Source: Balanoglossus misakiensis (Eukaryota > Hemichordata). From it: a DNA stretch of 64,000 nucleotides. The number at the start of each line of letters is the position of its first letter. The stretch's first letter is position 1. The notes beneath the pieces are model-generated. The model saw only the letters and a list, made by a program, of their open reading frames with translations. It was not told the origin of the DNA and searched no databases. A program made the position numbers and the translations under genes. Location: contig CM082577.2 of the NCBI GenBank assembly GCA_040954595.2, positions 3,658,001-3,722,000 on the forward strand. The letters run 5' to 3'. Of this stretch, positions 35,611 through 47,300 are shown piece by piece.

Positions 35611-38600
35611 TCAAGAGTCTGCTTGAATGATAACAGCTCCCGTGTGTTTAAATCCCGGCGAGACCGCGTGAGCTCCCGTGGGTGTTATCCCCAGCGGAAG
35701 ATGAGAGTCTCGTCCCGAGATGCTGTATGCGTAGAATTCCTCATCTTCGTCCTCAATTTCCTCGTTCTCTTCCTGCTCCGGAAGATTCCCTTCCCACTCT
35801 TGGTACAAACGCCTGATGTATTTCTTGGACCTGACAAAGGAAAGCAGTAGGAAAAGGAGACGGATAATCAGTGGATTTGGAGTACGCACACCCCTGGAAG
35901 GATGAGACTAGCGAGCCAGACAAGGCAATGCATGTGGTGTGTTCCTTGTTAAGAATGCCTGATTCAAACTAAAAAGAGGGCGTTTCACAGGAAGAGGGAT
36001 GTCAGCTGGGTGTAATTCAAACTGGTTGAGGAGAAACTACCAGTCAGAGAATGAGTTACCAGCTATTTCAATCTCTGTGTTCAACACACTGCAATGCACC
36101 ATTGGTGTGGTTCACCACAAAAACCTGAACACAGTATAAATCTAAGGCCACCTCGACCACACATAATACTAGTTTAACAGTTTAAATCTCAAAAATTATA
36201 AGAAGTCTTTTCACCAAGAATTTAATTACCAGCAAAGCAAGTTAAAAACAGAAACTTCCAAGTGAGAAATCTACATCATCAAAGTAGCCCTACCTGCTAA
36301 GTAGATAAGGATCAAACGGAAAGAAGGCTTGAAGTGGATTAACCACGGACAGTTTCAGTTCACTGCCATGTCCATGACTGACCACAGGTAAGACAGCTCG
36401 GCTGTTGTGTTCGATGATTGTGTAACAGTAGACTATCTGATACATTCTGCAAAGCAAATTGCAAAATGTCTTGTATGTAAGAAAGTGTTGAGTTTGAAAG
36501 CCCAGATGAAGAACTTATGATCAAATACAAATCCAGAGCTATCCAGAGTACATGTAGACACCAAAATTGTGTTTACCTTGTCACTGTTGCAAACATGTTG
36601 ACCACAGTGGGAAGACAGACTCTGAGAGGATTCAGTCTGCACATCACGATTCTGTCAAAATTCAGACTTCTGGCGTGACTCAGACCTTTCTCTGACTCCA
36701 ATAGTTGCTTGTGTCTGAACACAAATACATAAAACACAGCCTGTTGGGGGAAATATATAGGAGATAAAGTGAGTCAGTGCTGCATTCCAATACACTATCT
36801 CCCAAAATGGTCATGCACCTATGACAACTGCAAACAGATAATCATTACACACAAGCACAGCATTGCATTCTGTATAATGCCAGCTGACAGCAGTACTCGA
36901 GATGGATTTTAAAGCAAAACTAACCTGGCAGACTGAGTAGAATGCACCATGAACAGTAACATCAGGATACGATCTACTGCTGCCATCCTGACCGTCAATG
37001 TACTTGTGTATCCACGGTATCAAAACATCAAATGTCGCTTTTACTGTCCTGAGAGGGAGATGAACGAGTTTGGAAATAAATCACTTGGTGTGAATATTCA
37101 GGTGGCCTTAAAACTAACAAATCAATATGGACGGAATAATGCATATGGATGGAATACTCACTGAATTTGAACAAATTTTGCCCGGGATACAAAACTGGAA
37201 ATGTAACCTGCAGTTGCCTTTCGTATGATACAAGGTGTATTTGGATTCTGTATTTTTTTCAAAAGAAAGTCTAAGAAAGCATCTGCTATAGTCTGAAAAA
37301 AAAAGAGGTAGAGAAATTGGGAAAGGGTTTGATGTTTATGTAAATGTTACAAGGTTGTGAGGAAAACGTACAATTAAGATAGTGAACAGCAAAATACTGA
37401 AAACATTTCAGCATCTAATTCTTGTGACTTGACTAATCCATGGTTTTTCATAAAATGCACGTCTGTTTGTTTGTCTGTGCTAGATCTGTCTGCATGCAAG
37501 ATGATGGAAAGATACTGCAAAGAAGGCGATGGATCTCACAAAGAGAGATGTCAGCTGGGTGTAATTCAAACTGGTTGAGGAGAAACTACCAGTCAGAGAA
37601 TGAGTTACCAGCTATTTCAATCTTTGTGTTCAACACACTGCAATGCACCATTGGTGTGGTACACCACAAAAACCTGAACACAGTACCAGTAGATGCACTG
37701 TTGTCTGCATGCACGTGTATATGCCAAAAATTTTGCTATTATTCTTTTATGCACTTAAGATACACATAACTAAAATTTGCAATACATGTACCTTCTAAAA
37801 GTCATGGACGATGAAAGTAACATGAAAACTTGTCAATTGTACAGACCCAAAAATAGTGAGAACAGCGTCCAAAGTAATTCAATTACTAAAATTCATCTGC
37901 GAAAAGTATACAACTCTAAATACTATTCTTTACCTTACCTGATTAAAACTACACATATAAAACATAATATACTGCACATGACAAGAACCATGCGTGGGTA
38001 AGATAATTCTCTCAAATATTCCTAGTAGTTGCCTCCAAAGCGGTTTTGCACACTCCATACTGAATTCACCTGGAGACACAAACACAAGATGGAAGCTGAT
38101 ATCGAAGTGTGCAAGCACAACACGGTTTCACAAAGAAATGCTGTAGGTAGTTCGTGAAATGATGGACTGAGGAATACATCAGGTGCTTTATAGCTGCTAA
38201 TACTTGATACTGGCAACTACATAACTGCAACCCTTTGTTAGGTATATATGCCAGTGTTTCTTATGGGAAAGTAGTTCAAACTAAATGTTACGGCGTCAAC
38301 AATTTCACAGCTAAACTGACGTTTTCATTGCAGACATGTCAGAAACCCCTTGCCCATGGTTGATTGATCTGCATTCCTCTGATGACTTACCTTGCGGGTG
38401 ACAAACATTGTAAATATACTGCAACACAGAAGATATGAGGACGTCCAATTTATCGGCCATTTCGTGACTCATTGGTCCTCCTTCATCTTCATCTTTGTTA
38501 TCTTTTTCCATTGTCTCATCCTTAGAATTCTCCTCGCCATCAACGCCATCCATGTCAAACTGAATGTCCATGGATTCTTCCTCTTCACTATCATCATCTT

Positions 38601-40542
38601 CATCCTCTTCTGCTTCTAACTCGTGTTTTGGAGCATGCACCTAGAGAGTCAAACACACTTTCGTTCAATACTGTGACAACAACAAAAGTAATTTTCAGTT
38701 AAACTTTTTTCTTGCATCAAATTCGTCTGCTTGAAAAGAATCAAACACAACTTACATCAATTTTTATCATCTTCTCAATGATTAGTTCCAGGATCTTGGA
38801 TCTGAGACTTGGCAGGTACAAAGTGCATTCCAGCAAATTATTTACGTAGCATTTCTGTGAGGGAAAAAGAAAAACAAAGACACATTTCAATTTAAGAACA
38901 GTCTGACAGGACTTTCACACAAATTTCTCAACACATTATTAAAAGTGAAAAAAAATTGTATAACTGAGAGACCAGCCTACCTGTATATGTGTCTCCTTCT
39001 TCATGTACGGGAAACATTCTGATAAAGTCGGCAGTAGTATTGTTGCAGTCCTGAAATTCAAGCAATTAATATTTCAATATTACTAGATTCCCAAATCATT
39101 CTGAACACTTCATGGCCATTTGGCTTTGGAAGGATCAACATTGAGCTTGTCCCAACTACCAAGAGTGAATTTTTTGCTAAGACTTACATTGGTGCAATCT
39201 GGAGCAGTGCCTTCAGTGTGGAGTGGGTGTGTCCAAAGATTCTGTTTTCGTCTTCAGTCAAGACTTCCTGTGGTTGATCAGCATTAGCCCATATTTCTAT
39301 TCAAAGAAATCAGAGTCAAAGTGTTCTCAGCATAGCAGTAACATGCTTTCCAGCAACATTGTTTTACCAGGCTTCAGAAATAATGAAGTAAGTGTAGGGA
39401 AAACGATACTTACTTGGCATGAAGTGCTTGACTAACATTCTGATGACAGCTCTCAAGTAAAACGTTTGTGCAGACACAAGGTGTATAACAAAGGCCTGGT
39501 ATTCCTCCACTACTGCCTTGTCATGGTTCAGCCAATCTATCTTCTGTAAAATGAAAGAAATTCATTTTGTGAGAAAAGTGAAGAAAACACTACCACTGGT
39601 TGAGATTCCATAATCCAATTAATTTATTTGGCAGGATACAACCTAATTGCATAAAATTAATGGTCAAGTTCTACAGGAAACTCAGTGAGTTCAGATTCCA
39701 GTAAACACCTAACCACACGTACCATAAGATGGAGTTCACTTACCAAAATTACAGCCACAAGACTTTCAAATTCCCTTGTTAGAGAGGACACACAACCCCT
39801 CAGCTCATGAAGCCAGCACAGCAGTGAAGGTGACTGAAATAGAGAAGTTTGCTTGTCAAGCTTGGTACTAGTAATAGTGTGAGTGGGTCTACCAAAAGCA
39901 GTATTGGCACGATACCCTCAGCCTGCTAAGATGATGTACATACATGTATAACAGAAATCATCTTGAAGTCAATTAAAAAATCTTATCCTCTGCTGATTAG
40001 ATGGCAGATTATATTAATTATCACATTATACATACCGAAATATCATGATCAGATAGTTGATGAAGTAGAAGATCGTAATCCTTATGTAAACCCTGTGAAA
40101 AATGGAGTAAATGGGAATAAATTATTGCTGCAAGAATACCGCAATAGAACCTCGTACTCCAAGTGCCTGAGATCATATATCCCACACAAGTTGGAAATCT
40201 TGTCTCACAACAGCCTGCACGTATTTGACCACACTGTCGATCCCACGCTTTCAGTGGTTCCAGATGCACTGTTTGTCATAAATGTTATGTATAAAAAATA
40301 CTGATGTTGTCCACAACAGTTGCCATGGTGTTTTAACATTACTCGCCATATCCAAACAAAGTATACAATACCTCTCTATATTTCTTTAGGATGCTTGGAA
40401 TCTGTCCACCGAACCGGACAACTTTTTTAGGACTTTGTTCTGGTTCCAGTATTTCCATTTCTGGAGGAAGACAATGAAGATCAGTGTCAAAAACTAATCT
40501 ATCTGAGAGTCGAATGTAGGACCATGCATATACGACAGACAT
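35611..40542 (-). CDS. RRN3: RNA polymerase I initiation factor RRN3 (TIF-IA), 632 aa, 14 exons
   Basis: Exons: 40542-40372, 40092-40036, 39833-39744, 39543-39414, 39296-39188, 39050-38981, 38854-38756, 38640-38391, 38069-37939, 37292-37162, 37048-36925, 36740-36577, 36446-36294, 35830-35611 (1899 nt). RRN3 bridges Pol I to the rDNA promoter factors and is a growth-signalling target. Landmarks are KKVVRFGGQIP, SAQTFYLRAV, an acidic loop in the 250-nt exon (EAEEDEDDDSEEEES), PTHGSCHVQYIMFYMCSF, QAVFYVFVFRHKQLL and FFPFDPYLLSRSKKYI. Human RRN3 is 651 aa. The start is uncertain: an inner ATG at 40458 follows an acceptor-like CTTCCTCCAG, so the first 28 residues may not be coding. Confidence 0.95.
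36001..36136. repeat. 136-bp direct repeat, copy A (last RRN3 intron)
   Basis: From GTCAGCTGGGTGTAATTC to AACCTGAACACAGTA. It matches 37550-37685 in the same orientation with about three substitutions. Confidence 0.9.
37550..37685. repeat. 136-bp direct repeat, copy B (RRN3 intron 9)
   Basis: Partner of 36001-36136, 1.55 kb away. Similarity starts a few bases upstream (AGAG.GATGTCAGC). No open frame or terminal inverted repeat was recognised, so its class is unknown. Confidence 0.9.
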
Positions 40543-41201
40543 GATGAACTTGAAAGCACTGTCGGGGTTTTACTAATACCGTCGACGCAACTAATGCTTC
40601 ATCAGTTCTGCAGCCTAGTGCAGGCAATGCACATTGCGCAACCACGTGCAACATTACGATTTGTAAACACCATTCCTACTTGGTCTTCCAGTAGTCACTG
40701 TACTCACCGAATACTGCGAATTTTAGTTAAAAAAAAGTGTCCTTGTCACCGTCTTTACGTTTCAGATATCAAAGTCATGACCAAACGAGGGAAAGGCGAG
40801 TCATTCGAGAATTCCAGACTTTCGTTTCGTTTACTTGCACCTCAGTTGCAGGTCCACGGCAGCCATTACTTCCCTAGATTCAGCCTAATTCGAAACCAGT
40901 ATGGTTATTCGGATTTTTAAAATAAAAAATGGGGGAAAATGGATTTTGATAATACGTTATAATTACATATTGTTGTAAATATTACAAAATAAACTAAAAA
41001 TTAGCATGTTTGATTGGCATAAAGTGTAATATTGTTTGGAAATCGTAGGCTAATATATGAGCTAAAAATACTACACTGTTTCTTGCTTGGCTAGCTTCAG
41101 CCTCACTTTGGGTCTGGGTCATGTGGGGTCACAGAGACAGAAGCGGGTGTTTCAAAACCATCGCTCTCTCGATCGAGTGATCGTGTACTGAACTAAACAA
41201 G
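40543..41201. promoter_or_regulatory. Divergent upstream region of RRN3 (-) and CENPM (+)
   Basis: 659 bp between start codons. It may contain an RRN3 5' UTR exon. No core-promoter motif was confidently identified. Confidence 0.5.
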
Positions 41202-43221
41202 ATGTCAAATACGTTGAAAGCCTACGAGAAAGTACCGACTGTCAGTTCGGCGACTGTACTGGTAAGAATGTAGGAATCGCATAATTGTACCCCCAATTCG
41301 AATGGTTTGTCAACAAATACACACAGTACTTGAAATTAGTACAATTGTTTATTTACATGTACATACCCATACTTTATTTCTCCAGTTGGTTGGTGCAGAT
41401 GGAACAGGGAAACACAAACTGGCCCAGGCCTTGGTGGACATCTGTATAAATTTTACCCTCCAAGTGTAAGTTGAAAAAAGGCTTACAATGGCCTGAAAAG
41501 GTCATCCTGAGAGAGACTAGAGAGAGACAGAAATTCATGAAAAGATCAGCTGGTTATTTGTCGTTATTTCATGTTTCTTCAATGTTTGTTGTACAATTAA
41601 TTGTATCAAGAGATTGTGTGAATGTTTCTGTGCATACACACCACTATCCACTCTGCTTGTTCTCCACTAACTTTTGTGGGTTTATTTTGTTACCATTGAC
41701 CTATCAAGGAGAATAGCTAACAGCCTACCACTGCCACCAGAAAATGCTGAAAGCAGACCAGGAATAGACTTCGTGGTGTTTATCACAGATCTAGCCAACA
41801 GATACAGGTAAATATTCACATCAGCCGTGTTTCATCTGGGCTGTGGGATTGCATGATTAATAGTGTGCATGCGACTTGCAAGTATAAAGAAAGCAAAATA
41901 CTGGGAGATATAAACACCCTTTTCATAAGTCTAGCGCCCTCATACATCCATCATGAATTTGAACTCAAAGCGAGGCCAATGGGGAAAGTTGACCAATCAC
42001 ATCAAGACTTATGAAAAGGGCAAAGCTATGTTGTGGTCAACAATAACTATTCTCACTTTCATCTTTGCAGTTTCACTGTAATTGAATCTTCTGTTAACTA
42101 CCTGGATGTGGACTATTTCCTTGGGAAAGCGTGTTTTGTGGTGAAACAGGCCAGTAGACCTGATTTGCAACATGTTGACATGACTGCAGTGACTGGTCTG
42201 TGTGATGCCTACGACTCCCCAATGATATGTGGCAATACAGAGGTCAGTTCTTGGGGGGTACATTCTTTGCGTGTACAACACAGAGTACAACTACACGAGA
42301 CTGAATCCATCATCTTTGTCGTTTGTTTTTCCGCCTTACATGAAAACAGTACATATACAATTAAATACAACAATAAAAAGTTTGCTTTATTGATAAGGAA
42401 AATTATACAGAGTTGTCTAAATAGGAACAAACATGTAAAAAACTTTATCAAGGTATTTGAGAAATTGTGCAAAATGCCCTTCCATATTTTCAGTAGTCTA
42501 TTCATGAACAACAGCAATCATTGGTGGACTGAAACTTCAGTCCTATTTTTGTAAGGCTATAAAATTATGAAGTGATCTGAATGAAATATCTGCAAGAGGT
42601 GGACACAGACCTGCCTCTCATGGACTGAACACTACAGACTACAGAAGAAACTACTTATAAAAGTAGAACCAGTACTGACCTTAATTTCAAAAACTTATGT
42701 ATTACCCTGTTTTTTTTAAAGTATTTCTGTGAGGTACACAGTTATCAGTGACTGAGCACAAGTCGACAAAACGAATTCTGTACATACATGTACATACATA
42801 GAGAAGTTACCCGCTTATTAGTTGTCATTTTTGTAAAACTATACAGAGGTAGTAACAAATACAGAATAGAAAAAGTGCAGAAAAATGTTGACAAAATAGA
42901 TCATGTACAGAAAATACATGGAGAAAATTACCTGTGTGATCTAGTTATCATTGTTCTTTAATCTAGATATTACACCTCATCGTACCTTCACAGAAATAAA
43001 TATATCTTGTAACGGTATTTAATTTTCTAAATCTTGCCAACTGTTTTCTGATCAGTTACACATAATTCTGCTGTTTCTGATTTTTTTTACAGACAGAAGA
43101 TGACTGTCGCTGCCTGGCAAGAAAGCTGTTGACAATGACAGAAATAGCTGCTGGTTTCAAACCAGGTGTAACTTCAATGTTGGTAGCTTCCACAAAACGT
43201 ACATTTGCGTTTGAAAAATGA
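41202..43221 (+). CDS. CENPM: Centromere protein M (CENP-M), 179 aa, 5 exons
   Basis: Exons: 41202-41261, 41386-41465, 41709-41807, 42071-42242, 43093-43221 (540 nt; human CENP-M has 180 aa). CENP-M is a small-GTPase-like pseudo-enzyme that holds together the CENP-H/I/K/M kinetochore complex. The sequence follows the family: ATVLLVGADG at the P-loop position, RPGIDFVVFITDLANRYS, DVDYFLGKACFVV. The P-loop reads GADGTGKHK, which is closer to a canonical GxxxxGK than I recall for human (GTEDALLQQ). Nucleotide binding might therefore deserve a test. Intron 3 carries a 104-bp inverted-repeat element. Confidence 0.93.
41917..42020. mobile_element. 104-bp element with perfect 16-bp terminal inverted repeats
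   Basis: CCCTTTTCATAAGTCT at 41917-41932 and its exact reverse complement AGACTTATGAAAAGGG at 42005-42020, within CENPM intron 3. No coding capacity. No clear target-site duplication seen. It is MITE-like but distinct from the TTAACCC family. Confidence 0.75.
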
Positions 43222-44359
43222 TTTTAAAGAGAGTGGCATTAATTTAACAAAGTGTAACCATAGACTGTAATACCGTCTATGGTGTAACTGTATGGTGTAA
43301 CAAGCCTTTCTTGTCCAACCGACATCTTGTAAAGAGTCAGCAAAATCCACCGATTTGCTAATATATCTAAGATATATCTAAGTGAAGTGAATGCCCTATT
43401 GTACATCTGTACATTTTGCCATTGTATGTGCATGAAACCACTGCCACAGATATTCAGATGAACAGCATTTTGTCGATAAAAGACTTTCATATGTGTATTT
43501 TCTCAGCTGTTCTTACCATGTACAGTTATCAAGTGTTTTAAATATTTGTGTTAATACACCTAGAGATTGCAAATTGTGCCTAAAATTCAAAATAATGCGG
43601 ATAAAAATGACCTGACCACATATACAAAAGAAAATGATGTAAATCTGTGATAAAAGCCCCCGATAGCAGATGCCATAAAACACTGAAAACTATACAATCA
43701 GGTGTGTTATTTACATTAATTTTTCTGTATTTTACATTGCTTCATTAAAATATTAACTTATGAAAAAAGCAGCATATCTGTTCTGTTGATGTAACTATAT
43801 AATGCACCCACAACACAATGTAAAACAGACAATATATTAAATCTAGGATGAAGGAGAGTGGTCCCCTGCCACGAGGGCACATAGGTCCATATTCACCTGG
43901 AATATTTTTTCTTACATGCCACTCAATCCATTGAGTAACGTTATATTGACAGGTTTTGTAATTGTCTACATATCTTGCCTCAAAAAGTTTGAAAAAGGAC
44001 AAATTGGATTGAGTAAATATCACATTGTATAAATACAAGAACTCTAAAATGAAATGGAAAATGTCTAACTACACAGTGATAAATGGCTAAGTTTGATTTG
44101 GCAGTGTGAGTGAAATTGATTCAGAAAGACATTCCAGGTTGGGTGAAGATGCAATGGTCCTTCACAAGTCCCAATAATACTTGGGGAAATACTTGGCTTA
44201 TGGAAGTGGACTCCTGTCTGGGGGTACATTCCTGCCAGAGAGAGAGAAATACAAAATATGTCTATGAAAATAGCACCCCACTTCCCAACATTAAAGCCAT
44301 GTGTAATAAATACGAAATAAATAAATAACATTGATCATCTAAATTCTAAAAGTTGTAAC
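43222..44359. other. Convergent 3' region of CENPM (+) and the flavin-reductase gene (-)
   Basis: AT-rich, no coding exon. A 9-bp perfect hairpin (ACCATAGAC/GTCTATGGT) lies at 43257-43283, just past the CENPM stop. Confidence 0.55.
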
Positions 44360-47300
44360 TTACAATATTCTTGCCCTGTGTGAACTGATGGTCTGTGGCG
44401 AGTAGTATTTATCCAACAGCTCTGCGTCACTCAAATGACTTTGCTTCGCAAGGAATTCTTCAAATGTGATGTCGGGATGATCGCACTGCAACACGAAAAA
44501 ATCACTTGCGTCAGATTTGATTTAATTTCACTTAAACATAGAACCTCTTCCACTTTTTAGCAAGTTCCCCTTGTTATTTGAATCAAGACTAAGTACACGT
44601 GTCATCGAAATCGGGGAAATCTAACTTTACCTTCTTGATTGCATCAGCAACCATATGAATGAAGAATATCGTCAGAGTCTCATGGTATCCATGTACAACC
44701 TACGGGACAAAAGCAAAATAATAAGGACAGTTACATGGTATCTGGGGAAATGCCACCCACGGGCGGTAAATGTTTGACACTCCCATTGACAATTTAATGT
44801 GTAATAGCTTGTTTTGGATAACTGCCAAAAGTTATTATTGTAATGCAGAGGAGAGTGACCATGAAATATATAAATTCTCTGTGAAGTATGCTGGTTTCCA
44901 TAACAAACATGACTTTGTGGGTTTCCATAAAGAGTCATTACAAACTCCCACAAACATAATAAGCTTATTATAATATACCACAAAGTATGCACTCAAAACA
45001 TAGCACCACATGCACATACCCCCTTTGTCAGGCGATACTCTGTGATAAGATTTTCATGCAGACTTTGCAGTGTTTTTGTTATAATTTCCAAAGGATAATT
45101 AAATTTATAATTAATTACCTTTTCTACATTTTGCTTATTGTACTTTTTGATACCATACCTGGAAAAAGAGGAAATGAAAAAGACTTGTATTGATAAAAGT
45201 TCCTCTTACAGACCACATACTTTGAATTTTGGCAAATCATTTACTACAACCATTACTGTTTCTATGCTTAAAATGACCGCATAGTTTACATACTTATTCA
45301 GACTTATGTTGTGGACTTGTTTGTTTTGAATCACTACTACCGGTACTGTAAAATTGACCCATGACTTCCGTGGCACACAATCACGTACATTTCATCATTT
45401 CTTTTATTTGCAAATTTAAATAAATACACACATACATACGAGGCAGTCTGGGGCATTGATTAATAGAGTTGGACCCGATCTCTTCGAGTTTATATTGCGT
45501 GATTTGACAAAATACTTATTGTAAAAGAGGGATCAGTCGGAACAGCAAAGTTTTTAGTATGTTTAGAGGATTACTTTGGGAATGTTGTGATTTGTGCCAA
45601 TGCTACCACCTATCACAGTTTATTCAAATACAATTACATATCTTCAGGGGTGACATTGAGCTCATTCTACCATTAGAGGCTATACAAGCCCACACAGTGT
45701 TATTGCTCCAGCTATTTCGATATGTACTTTATTCCACTAAACTGATCATATGGATATTTTGGAACGATCAATACCAAGATCGAATTGGTCAGGATAGAAA
45801 AATTGGACGGTGTGTTCACTCTTTGTAATTAAAGTATCTTTGTTTTTATAAATAAGTATCTTGAGTTTTATAAATAAATATCTCGATACATTTATAAATA
45901 AATAAATAAATATCTTGATATTCTTTTGACAAAACATGCATTTGGTCATTAAGATTACGTTATCAAGTTTGCCATCATCACAATTACAATAAAATTAAGA
46001 CAAAAACATTCACACACCACTTAAAATGTAAAAAGGAAATCCTGGATTTCCCAATTGTGGAGCATAAATAATACATCCATTTCAAATAAGTTTTTTAAAC
46101 ATGTAAATACTTTTTACATTTAAGCACAGCGACAAGTTTTAGATGGTATTCATGTAACTTTACCAAAACTAAAAACATCACATTTTTGGTAAGTTTTTAT
46201 ATATGTGGCAACTATAGATTCTATAGTGCATAAATAATATATCCGTTTTAAATATTAAGTTTTCTTTGATATTAAGTTTATAAAAACAAGCGTTAGTTTT
46301 GTATCCTCAAGCAATGTCAAACAGCAAGACATTTTTGTTGGTATTCATTCTTTCACATCCCCTTCTTGGCCATGCACGTGGCACTGTGAGTTTCTGTGAA
46401 GGTAAGCTCAGCTTTACACGAGGGAGCTTGGCCATGTTGGCTAACTCCTTTGGCTCAGTCACTGAGAGCACACTATACACAATAATTCAAAAATAATCCT
46501 TTGACACTGCATTGTAAATGACACCGCCACGCAGGACGTAAAATAAGCTGAGAACACTGCAGCAGCACACCAAAGCCAGTGAGGGATGTGAAAGAGCTCT
46601 CATTGTTGTTACGGATAGTAGAGTAGAAATTCACTTTATCAGAGGAGTTGCTTTCTCTCTGCCATGCTCCCGGATGTAGTTCCAGGCCATGCGCAGGTGG
46701 GCCGCGTGGGTCCAGTCTTCAAACAGCAAGGTGGTGTCTTCAAATGCCTTCATGAACACTTCATCTCCAACTGACCTATACGAACTGTTGGGGGCAAAAA
46801 TTAGATTACAGCATGAAGGAAACAGAATGTATCAGGGTCTACCCAGTTGGGAGGAGAGCGGATGATGAAAAACATGCACATAGCAACAAAGTTTCTTCAC
46901 TGACGGGGGGAAGGGGGGTTAAAGTCAAAACTGCATCTCACTTAAGTGAACATAAGTGAACAGGTTTCTGGTTTTGTCAAGTTTCAATTTACACAAGTTC
47001 CCCATTACTGGATCAATTTAACTACATGCAAAAATAAAAGGTGTGCAGTAGGTCTACTTGTAACACAACCACAATTATCCCATGTTTAATTAGCAACACC
47101 GCAGAATTTCATGAGAATATGAACTCTTCTAAAATGTTAGTTCTGCCTTTATCGCCACATAATGAAAGGAGTTATTGAGTTACTGTACACCTACCTGGCA
47201 AAATACAATAGCGGCTCATCTCGGAGTTCTGTTGTTTTCAACACCTCACCATACAATACATGGTGATCGCCTATTGTGTGTACGTCGTGAAGCTGACATT

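Noticed and set aside
42033-42554. Long plus-strand frame read as a 173-codon gene
   Set aside because: Only 42071-42242 is real: it is CENPM exon 4. The rest is intron read-through.
43257-43283. 9-bp hairpin after the CENPM stop codon
   Set aside because: Short and isolated, with no U-run or histone-type context; not enough to propose a processing signal.
46299-46496. Small frame with a hydrophobic, signal-peptide-like stretch (KTFLLVFILSHPLLG)
   Set aside because: It lies inside an intron of the flavin-reductase gene on the opposite strand, has no splice support or homologue I recognise, and is surrounded by AT-rich sequence. Treated as chance.
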